A DNA stretch of 64,000 nucleotides, from contig JAACJO010000009.1 in assembly GCA_013368445.1 (NCBI GenBank), positions 2,084,759 to 2,148,758 on the forward strand. The letters run 5' to 3'. Positions within the stretch are counted from its first letter, which is position 1. Every line of letters starts with the position of its first letter. A program made the position numbers and the translations under genes. This DNA comes from Leucocoprinus leucothites (taxonomy: Eukaryota > Basidiomycota > Agaricomycetes > Agaricales > Agaricaceae). Below the pieces are notes generated by a model. The model saw nothing but the letters and a program-made list of their open reading frames with translations, had not been told where the DNA came from and did not search any database. Shown one piece after another: positions 11,127 through 21,372 of the stretch.

Positions 11127-12384
11127 TTACTTACTCCCATTTTCACCCTCATCCTCTCCCTCACCATCCTCCTCTCTAGCCTCCCCCTCATTCCCAGACC
11201 CAGCATCTGACATCTCCGGCACAGTTTTCTTCTTAGCGGCCAATTTGGCATCCAACTCTGCCCATACCTTTTCATGCGCCTCGTCATCCATCACCTTGTC
11301 ATCAAGGACAAGCCAGTCATAGAACTCCTCGAAGTCCTTAGCCAGCCCATCCACAACCTTGGTCTGGGACCGGATACTCGACACCATTGCCAAGTGCCGA
11401 GTTCCCAACTCAGCCTGGATCCCCCTCAACTCCTTGAGAATGGCCGATTGGATGGCCCGGGTCTTCCTCTGCTCAACAATGAGCTTGTACATTTGTTCAT
11501 GAGGCTGTTTGTCAGCCTCTGTCGGAACTGCACACTTCTGTTTTGAAGTGTGGCATGGCTCACACATATACTTGCTGCTGTGAATGTTGTTAGTTGATCA
11601 GCCGACCCAAGAAATCGGAAGCTACTCACACATCACTTTGCTCTGTGCAGTTCTTGCCCAGACACAAGCACTGCCTGCACTCGTTGTCTCCACCCATCTT
11701 CATCTTCCCTCCCTTGGCGTCATAGTTTCCGCGTTTTCAGAGGGCAGCAGTCTCGTCTCTTCCATCTCCAGCCAAACCTGAGCTGGACATCCACAACAGA
11801 TTGTCATCTTGATCATCTAGCTCTGTAATTTGATACTTGGAGGGACCAGCGGCCGCACTCCGTTGAGTCAACCTGGCCGTCTCAGCCGGCCCACTCATTG
11901 GTTTTGCACAAGGCCTTTGAGCCCCAGTCCCCACCTTTGCATTTTCTGTTGTTTTCATTTTCTTCACCGGACTCTCCACTATCTTGACCTCTACCTCCAT
12001 TGCTCTCTTCTTTCCCTTCCCCTTCTCCTGTTCCTGTCTTTCCTTCTCCTTCTTCTCAGCCTCAAGCTGAATCCACTCCGCCAGCTCGGCCTCTTCCTTC
12101 TCCTTTTGTAGCTGCTCCGCTCCCTCAGCCTCCTTCCTCTTTTTCTCAGCTTCCTCAGCCTCTCTCCATTTCTTCTCTGCCATCTTCCTCCGCAACTCTT
12201 CCTTCCTCTTCTGCCATTCCACCTCCTTGCGCTTCTTCTTTTCGGCTTCTGCAGCTTCTCTCTTCTTCCTCTCCTCTTCCTCAGCTGCCTTCTGAGCATC
12301 CTCCTTGTCCATCTTGCAAAGTTCGTTTTTGAGGTCGCTATTGGACATCAGGTCAGATCCTTGTGTAGTGGAATTGGGTGTCAT
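11127..12384 (-). CDS. Gypsy-1 accessory antisense gene: coiled-coil/cysteine-cluster protein
   Basis: It is transcribed toward pol from just inside the 3' polypurine tract. Exon 1 starts at ATG 12,384 and runs through a very long Glu/Lys/Arg-rich coiled coil (about residues 30-130). Lys-rich nuclear-localisation-like stretches (KGKGKKRAME, PVKKMK) follow. The frame is crossed by one TGA at 11,737 (likely a former CGA) and then reaches CRQCLCLGKNC. A GT-AG intron (about 11,627-11,571) joins it in frame to a second cluster, MCEPCHTSKQKC. A C-terminal coiled coil and an acidic tail follow. Six cysteines in two CxxC-x4/5-C groups suggest a zinc-binding, possibly DNA-binding, module. I cannot name a family. 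Gypsy-2 carries a gene of similar architecture at the same place, so it belongs to the element. Function unknown. Confidence 0.7.
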
Positions 12385-12493
12385 GGTAGATATAGAGAGT
12401 TGAGTTGTGAGAAAGGTTATTTTTTTCCTCAGAGCGGAATTTATACGGAGTTTGAATTGGTTCCCACGATCAAGTCATGTGGCTTCGAGGGCT

Positions 12494-12508
12494 CAGCCCT
12501 AAGGGGGG
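12494..12508 (+). other. Gypsy-1 3' polypurine tract
   Basis: CTCAGCCCTAAGGGGGG matches the gypsy-2 3' tract (read on its coding strand as GCTTGGTCCTAAAGGGGGAA), including the preceding TCGAGGGCT block. This marks the internal edge of the lost 3' LTR and shows that the antisense gene at 11,127-12,384 lies inside the element. Confidence 0.75.
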
Positions 12509-13665
12509 ATCCTTTCACATAGTTCTGAACATATGTGTTCATTCCAGGCCAGTAAACTAATTTAGATAGTATACGTAACATTTTGGCTGTTCCTGGGTGT
12601 CTTGATGTCTCATGATCATGTACATGTTGTAGAAGTCTTCTTTTCAGTTCGGCATCTTCAGGTATCACATGTCTTCCCTGATATTTATAAATGCCATCAT
12701 CTTCTGTAAATCTTTCAGATGGGGCAATCTTCTCTTGTTTATTTTTAATTTCTTCTTTAATTTCCTCAGAAAGGAAGTTAATGAATCTTTCTGATGGTAT
12801 CGCAACTAGATCTTTGTTATCTTTTCCATCTGGGACTAGGTCTGGTCTTCTACTCAATGCATCAGCAAGAGTATTTTTGTTGCCAGCCAAGTGCTTTATG
12901 GAGTAATGGAAGCATGTCATGTACAGCATCCATCTGGCTTGTCTTCAATTTAATTGTTGTGGTTCTCACCATCTGGTGAGATTCTCATGATCAGACCATA
13001 TGATGATAGGGTGTGCTGATCCTTCGAGGTAGTGTCGCCATTCCTTTAGTGCTCTAATAATAGCAAGGAATTCTTGGTTGGACACATGATAGTTTTGTTC
13101 CGTAGGGTTAAGGGTTTGTGAATAATAAGCCACAGGGTGCTTATCTCCATTTGAATCTCCTTGGAGTAGTACTGCACCAGTAGCAAATGTGGAAGCATCA
13201 CATTCTATTTCAAATGGCTTTGATTCATCAACTATTTGAAGTATAGGTTGTTTAAGGAATTGTTCCTTGAGCTTCTTGAAGCTTTTCTGTGCTTCTGGGT
13301 TCCATTTGAATTTCGTTGTTTTATGAAGTAATGCATTAAGTGGTTGTGTGATAGCTGAGAAGTTGTGAATGAATTTGTGATAGGAGTTGCACAAACCAAT
13401 AAACTGTTTGATATTTCAGACAGACTTGGGTACAGGCCAATCCTGTATTCCCTTAAGTTTAACTGGGTCCATTTTAATAGAGTCAGGAGTTATGATAACT
13501 CCGAGATACTCTAGATGTTGCTTCTCGAATTCGCATTTCTCAGTTTTTAAATACAACTCATTCTGTTGTAGAATCCTCAAGACTTGTTTAGTCAGTCTTT
13601 TGAGTTGTTCTTTTGTTTTCGCATGAATAAGGATGTCATCCATATAGATGATAACTCTGCCTTTC
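12509..13665 (-). mobile_element. Gypsy-4: fragment of a chromovirus related to gypsy-3 (RT end, RNase H, integrase start)
   Basis: This block is nearly identical along its length to gypsy-3 27,863-29,020 in the same orientation. Read on the minus strand it holds the end of RT after the YMDD box (MDDILIHAKT), the RNase H domain and the first zinc-binding part of integrase (HDHETSRHPGT). An in-frame TGA near 13,416 lies where gypsy-3 has Arg. The block is cut on one side by the gypsy-1 polypurine junction and on the other by the gypsy-2 LTR, so it is a remnant with neither LTR. Confidence 0.88.
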
Positions 13666-14211
13666 TGTCAAGATTTGCGAAATACCAGCACTTACTAAGC
13701 ACGCGAAAGTTATGGAGAGGTCAGTCATTGGCTTCAGCATATGTGCTGCACCCTTCCAATATTGCATTGACCGATTTGGTCTATGAGGAAGATGACAGGC
13801 AGTGCAAATTGGAATTCAACACTGAAGGAATAACGGACAGAGAATTCAGAATGGAATCTTAGTCAATATTCAGAATGAATAATACATGAGCTAGTAGTGA
13901 CATATTTAAGATAACGTGAAATTGGACAAATAACATGTAAATATCGTGAAGCTCACAATGCGACGATAAATGAATAAACAGATAAATGAAAATTAAATAG
14001 ACAACAACAAATGCAATGTGACAGAGAACGACAAACATAAATGGAATGGCGGAAACGAATATGAGCACAAATGAAAGGATGATAGAATGATGAGCGGAGA
14101 CAGGCTGTGAAATATTTATAGAAATGATAGATAATGAAAAATCGCAGGAATCGGAAATCGAAAAAATAGTCGGAGATCAAATCAGAGAGGTCGCAATTGC
14201 AGATCATGACA
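13666..14211 (-). repeat. Gypsy-2 3' LTR (complete, 546 bp)
   Basis: The ends are TGTCAAGATTTGC and GCAGATCATGACA, giving TGTCA...TGACA inverted termini. The outer 246 bp recur at 21,127-21,372. Differences between the copies are mostly at ancestral CG sites: where one copy reads CCAGCAC the other reads CTGGTGC, both derivable from CCGGCGC. Confidence 0.9.
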
Positions 14212-14227
14212 GTATTCCCCCTTTAGG
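14212..14227 (-). other. Gypsy-2 3' polypurine tract
   Basis: On the element's coding strand this reads CCTAAAGGGGGAATAC directly before the LTR start TGTCATG. It is the expected plus-strand primer for reverse transcription. Confidence 0.8.
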
Positions 14228-14276
14228 ACCAAGCCCTCGAGGACTTACTGATCCTTGATCCCTTATCAAGATCATC

Positions 14277-15497
14277 TTGCCTCCTACCACCATAGCTCCC
14301 TGCTCCTTGAAGAAAACCCCCGACCTAAGCGCAATGACAAATGACAAACTCATGGCCGAGATTCAACATTGGAACACCGAACAGGGAGCGAACATACAGC
14401 CAGCAATGGCTGTGGTGTTGGGAATGACGATGAGTCAACCCAGCAACAGTGCGACAACAAATCCAGCTTCTTCTGCGACATGAAGGACCACTAGATTGCG
14501 ACAGATAGTCCAAAGCGATGATGATGATGATGATGAAGAGGAAGAGTCGCAGATATCATCAAAGGGTAAGGGGAGAGCACCAATGAGGGCATCAATATCA
14601 GGATTGCACAAAGTAATGGATCATGTATCCATTCCTGTTGCGACATCGAGTAGGGCTTCGTCAAGCTTCGCTTGGAAGAAGAACGGTCCCCATCAGCAGA
14701 ACCCGACAGATGGGCTACCTTACCAAAAGAGTTACGTGACATGTTCACAATGTGTCGCTGGGCAGTGGGAGTGTAAGTCACAGTGTGGATTAGGGAAATG
14801 TATGTATTGTGCGCAAGCAAAGAAGGGGTGTTACGATCTGCAGGATGATCTGAAGAAGGAGGCCTCTAGTCAAGGAGTGAGCTCATCGCTGATCAGAATG
14901 ACAGCATCGAAAAAACGAAAAATAACGGTGCCTTCCATGAGTCAACCGTTGCTATCAAGCTCTGGTGATTGGGGATCAAGTTTTGCACCACCTCTATCCA
15001 CTCAACTGTCATCCTCTTCACAGTGGAATCTGCCTGAAATCCTGCCCGTGGTGGATGATGATACATTTGGAGTGATAGAGATCAGGTCACCCACAATCGT
15101 TGCTGAACAGGACACTAGGATGGTGGTAAGTTTGTTTGCAGATTTGTGATGCAATGTTACTAAAATCACGATGAAGTCTCCTCAGCCCCTCCCACCCCAA
15201 CTATCGCAGGCTCCCGGTCATTCCCCAAGTCTTTCGTGAGAAGTTGCACAATTATCATCAGCAGTGAACAATCTGGAGATCACAATGAGGGAAAATATGC
15301 AGGCTCAACTTCAGAATTGGGTTATGTTGCAACAGCAGGTTAGCGCATTGGATGAGCAGGTGTCGGTATCAAGGGAGACTACAAGAGTGTTACAGGTGCA
15401 TGGAAGGACACTTGAGAGGCTCGTGGTGATCGAGGAGGCAAAGCTAGCGATGGCACAGGGATCGAAGGATAGTGCAGGACGTGGGTATCGGAAATGA
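14277..15497 (+). CDS. Gypsy-2 accessory antisense gene: acidic, cysteine-cluster and coiled-coil protein
   Basis: Transcribed opposite to gag-pol, from just inside the polypurine tract toward the 3' end of pol. One frame runs from about 14,277 (ATG at 14,331 is an alternative start) to a GT-AG intron at about 15,127-15,181. The second exon ends at TGA 15,495-15,497. The protein has a Thr/Ser-rich N-terminus, an Asp/Glu run (about 14,517-14,547), a Ser-rich region and a seven-cysteine cluster (CSQC, then C at spacing 6, CGLGKCMYC, and C at spacing 6; about 14,739-14,835). A basic KKRK stretch and a C-terminal coiled coil follow. Two internal TGAs (14,481 and about 15,237) sit where CGA would fit. 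The layout parallels the gypsy-1 accessory protein. No known family recognised; zinc binding is inferred from cysteine spacing. Confidence 0.68.
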
Positions 15498-15801
15498 GGG
15501 AAGGAGGGAGTAGGAAGGGAAAGGACTATAAAGAAAAGGACTATGAAGATCGCTGTCATCATTGTCGTCTCTGCTTTTAGTGAAGAATAATTATATACTA
15601 CTTCAAATGTTTTTTTTGTTTGGTTTTTCTTGTTTTGTAATAAATGATATCTTGATGGAATGAAGTGAGTATGGTGTGAAAGAAAAGGAAATCAAAAATG
15701 AGATGTTAAGGATTGGGAATATCAACTTGGAATGAAAAGGAATGTTGCGAAAAACATGCAAAAGAATGTCTGTAAAAGATTGAAAATGATAGTGAGTAGT
15801 T
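15498..15801. other. Convergent spacer between gypsy-2 accessory gene and pol
   Basis: An AT-rich stretch with no convincing gene, presumably holding the 3' ends of the two convergent transcripts. Confidence 0.4.
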
Positions 15802-18800
15802 TTAAAGTGAAGAGAGAGGTCCAGGTTTATTGGGGTACATGTGGTGGAAGTTGGAAACTAGGTCTATGGCATGTTCAAGCTCTGTCACAGGTAACCACAA
15901 CTCTGCTTCGTCCGTATCTTCATAACCAAGCCATACTACTTTGTAAAGGAGTTTACAAGCATGTCGATGTCGATCGATCTTTGAATCAATAATGCAATCA
16001 ACTTTGTATTCTGGTTCTCCATCAACCTCCACTGTAGGTGGTGGTGATGCAACGTGATTTGGAATGGAGCTAGGGGTGAAAGGTTCGAGCATGGAAACAT
16101 GGAATACAGGATGAACAGTGTGCATAGTGTTAGGAAGTCGAAGAGTAAAAGAATGTGAATCTGGTTGGGAAATAATCTTGTAGGGTCCAAGGTATTTTTT
16201 GGAGAGTTTCTTCGAAGGTCTCGTCGTGCGGAAGTACTGTGCTTTGACAAAGACCTTATCACCAATCTTAAATGCAGGTGCAACAAGATGGCAATCATCA
16301 GCATTGGCCTGATAGCGATGCTGGGCATGAGCAATTTCTGACTTGAGAGTCGAATGTAGTTCATCTAAATCCACAGCGAAGTCGCGAGCACAAGCTGATG
16401 TGAGATCTCTCTCAGGGTGAACTGTGATATTAGGGTGATAACCTTTATTAGTGAAGAATGGAGAGATACCAGTGGTAGCAGAAGGAGAATTATTGAAAGC
16501 AAACTCAGCTATAGGTAATAGGTCGGACCAATTACTCTGTTGGTAGTTGCAATAAATGCGCAAGTACTGTTCAAGAGTTTGGTTAGTTCATTCAGTCTGA
16601 CCGTCACCTTCAGGATGATAACCCAATGTGAAGTGTAACTTCATATCCAAAGCTTCTCCTAGCGATCGGAAAAAGTGCGAAACAAATTCCGAACTGTGAT
16701 CAGAGGTAACATTAGCAGGAATACCATGTTTGGAGAAGACATGAATGACGAAGAGTTTAGCAAGTTCTGTGGAAGTAATGGTATTGTGAGTTGGAATGAA
16801 AATCGCTTGTTTGGTTAGCCTATCCACAATGACCAGAATTGAGTCAAACCCTGAGGACTTTGGAAGTTTTTTGATGAAATCCATAGAAATTGAATCCCAA
16901 GGTTGCAATGGTATGGGAAGTTGCTTGAGAGTTCCATAGGGATGATGGCATCGAGCTTTCGATCTTGAACAGGTAACACAACTTTTGCAGTAATCCTTGA
17001 CAAAGTCACAGATATTTGGCCATGTATACTCACGGCAAACAAGTTCTAGAGTTTTGTTTTGACCAAAATGGCCAGCGAGTGCATGGTCGTGATAGTACTG
17101 CAAAATGTGCAAACAAAGATTGTTAGTATCGGGAACGTAGATTCTACCATCAAGTAACAAGAAACTCTCGGAGTCTTTGGACCAGCAACCCTCTGGATGA
17201 GCGAAATGATCAGAAACAGAATCATCAGTGGAAATAGCGGAAAGAATGTCTGTGCAAAGTTGCAAAATGTCCATAATAAGACCAGTGTGCAGCACAGGTG
17301 TATAAAGATACAAAGCACAAATAGAAGTAGAAAGTTGTTCATTAGTAAAGACAGGTCAGAAATTGTGAGGATTAACCGTGGCATAGCCATTATTCCCCCC
17401 TTTTGGGTAGACGTCCCAACATCTAGTTAGGGCATCTGGTTTCATTCCAAGCTTACCAGGTCTAAATCAAATAACAAGGTTGAACTGCAATAAGAACTTG
17501 GACCATCTGGCTTGTCTGCGCGTTAGTATCTTTGTGGTAGAGAAATACTCAAGGTTCCTATGATCGGTGACCACATCGATAGGAAGCGCAGTGCCTTCGA
17601 GATAATGGCACCAGATTCAGAATGCTTCAAAAATTGCAAGCAGTTCCTTGTTGTGGGTGTTGTAGTTAAGCTCGGATGTGGAAAATGTATGGGAATGAAA
17701 AGCGATAGGGTGAATATCTCCATCAGGAGCGATGATAGAGAGTATAGCTGCCAGGGCATAGTCAGAGGCATCAGTTTCCACAATAATTTGTGTATCAGGA
17801 ATCCAATGGGTAAGAACTGGTGCATGTGTAAAGACCTCCTTGAGGGAGTTAAAAGCCTTACGAGCTTTTTCATTAAAGTTCCACTGTATGTGTTTTCACA
17901 TGAGGCGAGTTAGTGGTACAACAATATCGGAATAACCATAAATGAAATGATGATAGAAGTTCGCAAAAACAAGGAAGGATTGTATGTCCTTGACCTTCTT
18001 CGGTTTGGGCCAGTCCTGGATAGTTTTTACCTTTTCTTCTGACATTTTCAGACTGTCTGGAGAAAGAATGTAGCCGAGGTATTTGACTGTGTCAGTATGG
18101 AACTTGCATTTATCAGTGTGAGCATAAAGGCCATTTTGGCACAACCTTTTAAGGACTTCATGAACATGTTTGCAATGTGAATTAATGTCCTCCAAATATA
18201 TGAGAATATCATCAAGATAAATGGTTACACACATATCAAGAAGATCCTTGAAAATGTCATTCATGAATTGCTGGAAGGCAGCAGGAGTGTTGGTGAGACT
18301 GAAAGGCATCACAAGCCACTTGAATGAACCATAGCAAGTGCGGAATGCAGTTTTCCACTCATCGCCTTCAGCAATACGAACCAAATGATAAGCATGTCAG
18401 AGATCAATCTTGGTATAGATACCAGCCTTTTGTGGAGAGTCCAGCAAGTCAGAAATGAGCGGTAGTGGGTAGCGATCTTTCCTAGTGATTTGGTTAAGAC
18501 CACAGAAATCAACACAGAGTCGAAGAGAGCCATCTTTCTTTTTGACAAAGAGAACAGGAGCACCATGAGGAGAATTAGAAGGTCAAATAAAACCAATGGA
18601 AAGATTTTCATCAATGAATTCTCAGAGTGCAGCAAGCTCAACCTGCAAAAGCAAATAAATCATTCCGACAGGAGGAGAAGCGCCTTCCTCGAGATTAATG
18701 CACAAGTCGTAAGGTCAGTGAGGTGGAAGACTGTCAGCATGGGATTTACTGAAAACATCCACAAATTTGTGATATTCCGAAGGAACATTAGAAAGGTTGA

Positions 18801-19500
18801 TGGGATCCTGTGAAGAAGAAGAAGCAGCTCCAGCCACAGATGAGTGCCGGAGATCCATACCAAAATGCATAGAGCCAGGTTGACAACAGACACATGCAAA
18901 TGCAGCTGCACCAATCAGTCAAACATCAGGTCGAGAAGAAGAAGAATCAGGAACTGGTGAGATTGTATCAGAAGCTGGCGATTCGGCAGAGATAGGCATG
19001 CAGACAGAAGGAGTAGCAAGATCTGATTGCAGAGTAGATTGGAAAGTGATTTGACCTGAAACCCAATCAATCAATGGATTGTAGCAGGCAAGCCAATTAT
19101 GTCCAAGAACCACAGAGCAAGATGGATTAAGCCAAGTGACATAGAAGTCCAGATTTATACATTCACCAGTTGGAAATGAGATAGGGATTTTCGCAGTCTC
19201 TGAAATGAATGAATTAGATGAACCATCAAACAATCGCAACTCTACAGGAGGAATCGGAATAGTGGGTACACGATATTTACGAATAAGCAAATTGTCTATG
19301 AAGCAGTGAGTTGAACCACTATCAACGAGCACAGTAAGTGAAATAGGGAGTGAAGAAGATTTGCCCAAAAGCAAAGAAGAAGTAAGCAAAATATGAAGAG
19401 AGTTTGGATCGGAAAGAGCAGACGCATTGAGTCAAATACTCTCTGAAGCACAGGAGAGTTCAATGCGATCCTCAGCCTGTGCAGAGTTCTGAGGATTGCT
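15802..19500 (-). pseudogene. Gypsy-2 pol: protease, RT, RNase H, integrase, chromodomain
   Basis: Read on the minus strand: protease with an intact [10 protein letters not shown] active site (about 19,330), RT with YLDD at 18,208-18,219, RNase H (about 17,900-17,500), integrase zinc region and catalytic core (about 17,060-16,600), and a chromodomain ending at 15,802. Several in-frame TGAs replace expected CGA (Arg) codons, for example before HAYHL near 18,396 and before TNQT near 16,588. Gypsy-1 has stops at the same two Arg codons. An internal polypurine tract sits at about 17,392-17,405. Pol would copy and integrate the element, but this copy is dead. Confidence 0.87.
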
Positions 19501-19502
19501 TG

Positions 19503-21086
19503 CTATTTTTTCAAACTCTTGGATTGAGAGCCCGAAGGTTGTGAAGCATCCTTGGAGTCTGCGTTGGCCTTGGCTTTTCGCCCTTTAGGCTTGTTCACGT
19601 TAGAAGAAGAAGAAGAAGTAGAATTGGAATTATTATTAGTATTACCAGACTTGTTCTTGCGAGGACAGTCATGAATCATGTGGTTTCCACCACGGTATAA
19701 CCATTGTCCATTTGTGATGCAACGCTGACACTCTTGAGCAGTCAGCTTACCGTCCTTGTTGAGTTTTCTGGTGAGAGGATTGGAGGGTTGTGATGAGGAA
19801 GAAGGATTTGACGATTTCTGGAATGGTTTAGGATTGTTGGAAGGAGGATTGGAAGGTGTGTTGGACTGCTGCAATGAGCTCTGCTGGCGATTGTTGTTGT
19901 TGTTCTTCCCCTTGTTTTTATTCTGCTGGTTCTGCTGGTTCTGCATATCAGGACGTGTTGAAGACTGACCTGGTTTTTCACCAGTATGCTTCTTTTTGTG
20001 GACACGGGACCAGTAGTTGTTGTCAATTTGCATAGCGAGACATTGCATAGCAGCAAGGGAAGAGGGTTTGCCAGTAGAAGAGCTGGAAATGATGTCGGAA
20101 ATGCGATCTAGAAGGCCTCGATAATAGCAGTAAACTAGGACATTGTTGGGCCATCCCAAGTTACTAGCAAGTCACGAGAACTCAACATTATACTTGGTTA
20201 TAGTCCAGTTATGACCCATGCGAAGGTGTTCCAACTCCTCCACTGCCTCTGTCTCGTGATCAAGGGCCCCAAAATTCTTGTGCAACTTGTCCACAAACAA
20301 TTGGAAATCCTGAAACCAGGAAATGACATCCCAATCATACTCCACTTGAAGAACCATTTGAAAGTACTGCTGAGTGGGTCCCTTGAGAAAGGTCATCGCA
20401 AAGCTAACCTTCACACATTCTGTAGTGAATTGCGACAGATTAGTATTGAAGTATAAACAGCATTGAAAAAGGAACTTGTCTAGTTTCTGAGGCTTGGAGC
20501 TGTCAAATGTGTCGGGCTCTTTAGCCTGAATGCATTCTGTTTTAACAACAGGCTGGGGAGTATGGTTGCGATTTTCAAGATTAGTTGCAAAACAATCCAT
20601 AATGTTCAAGAATCATTCTTCAGGGTCTGGGTTTTGATGATGGTGGTGATGAGGATGCTCATCAGGCTCATTCTCTGGGTCACCTTCATCATTAGGATCA
20701 TCATTGGGAGGACCTCCATTGCCATCTCCACCTCCTGCATCAGCACCATCATTATCCAAATGTTCATCATCCTGACCCAAATCTTCAGTTTCGAAAAATT
20801 GGGTATTGCCCTCCAGTTCTTGTGTGTTATTCTCCTCTTCTTCCTCATTGTCTTTGTTATGGTCAACACTGACCTGGTCATACTCAGGCTGGGGTTCATC
20901 TTCTTCAGACTCATGAATAGTCCTACACAAAGCTTCACACCCATTTCGAGGTAGACCTGAAAACCGAGGAGTAGAAGGAGTGCCACCTCTACCATGAGTA
21001 GAAGGTGCACATCGAGAGGGAAGTGGATGATTCTGGACAGAAATACCATGAGTACAAGCAGTATTGCAAGTAAGTGTTGTAGACAT
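19503..21086 (-). pseudogene. Gypsy-2 gag with in-frame stops and a damaged zinc knuckle
   Basis: From ATG 21,086: an N-terminal segment, a strongly acidic region and a His-rich patch (HPHHHHHQ), then the capsid domain (about 20,560-20,050), an Asn/Gln/Ser-rich linker and a basic C-terminus ending at TAG 19,503. In-frame stops occur near 20,613 and 20,172. The knuckle that reads CLFCGGKGH in gypsy-1 here reads QWLYRGGNHMIHDC, so the first two cysteines of the CCHC are lost. Confidence 0.83.
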
Positions 21087-21126
21087 ATTAAGAAAATGAT
21101 ACCAAAAGTTGGGATTCTGAATATAC

Positions 21127-21372
21127 TGTCAAGATTTGCGAAATACTGGTGCTTACTAAGCACGTGAAAGTTACAGAGAGGTCGGTCATTGGCTTCAGCA
21201 TATGTGCTGTGCCCTTCTAATATCGCGTTGACTGATTTGGTCTACGAGGAAGATGACAGGCAGTGCAAATTGGAATTCAACACTGAAGGAATAACGGACA
21301 GAGAATTCAGAGTGGAATCTTAGTCGATATTCAGAATGAATAATACATGAGCTAGTAGTGACATATTTAAGA
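21127..21372 (-). repeat. Gypsy-2 5' LTR, truncated by Helitron insertion
   Basis: It matches 13,666-13,911 and stops after TTTAAGA. The intact LTR continues TAACGTG, so the Helitron entered between A and T. The remaining ~300 bp of this LTR are not found elsewhere in the window. Confidence 0.88.

Larger units (their letters stand above)
4895..12508 (+). mobile_element. Gypsy-1: Ty3/gypsy chromovirus with an antisense accessory gene; 3' LTR missing
   Basis: The order is 5' LTR region (from TGTCACAAGCC at 4895), gag (5500-7068), protease-RT-RNase H-integrase-chromodomain pol (to 10,815), an opposite-strand accessory gene (11,127-12,384) and a 3' polypurine tract (12,494-12,508). Immediately after the tract the sequence switches to a fragment of another chromovirus (gypsy-4), so the 3' LTR has been lost. 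The left end coincides with the break in COQ1 copy A. Gag and pol carry at least nine in-frame TGA codons plus a frameshift near 7800, so this copy is dead. It is the same family as gypsy-2: domain order, polypurine sequence and accessory gene all match. Confidence 0.85.
13666..21372 (-). mobile_element. Gypsy-2: Ty3/gypsy chromovirus with an antisense accessory gene, inserted in gypsy-4
   Basis: The full 3' LTR is at 13,666-14,211. The 5' LTR starts at 21,127 and matches the first 246 bp of the other LTR before being cut at 21,372 by a Helitron. Read on the minus strand the order is gag, protease, RT, RNase H, integrase, chromodomain (to 15,802), then an opposite-strand accessory gene (14,277-15,497), polypurine tract and LTR. 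Many in-frame TGAs disable gag-pol. It inserted into gypsy-4 after CTTTC (13,661-13,665). The matching target duplication cannot be checked because the far LTR end is missing. Confidence 0.9.

Noticed and set aside
11991..12332. Plus- and minus-strand open frames over the Lys/Glu-rich segment of the gypsy-1 accessory gene
   Set aside because: They are shadows caused by the repetitive purine-rich coiled-coil coding sequence; only the minus frame starting at 12,384 splices into the cysteine cluster.
20613..21163. Met/Ile/Leu-rich minus-strand frame at 20,606-21,163 as a membrane protein
   Set aside because: It is an alternative frame of the acidic gypsy-2 gag N-terminus; no independent coding support.
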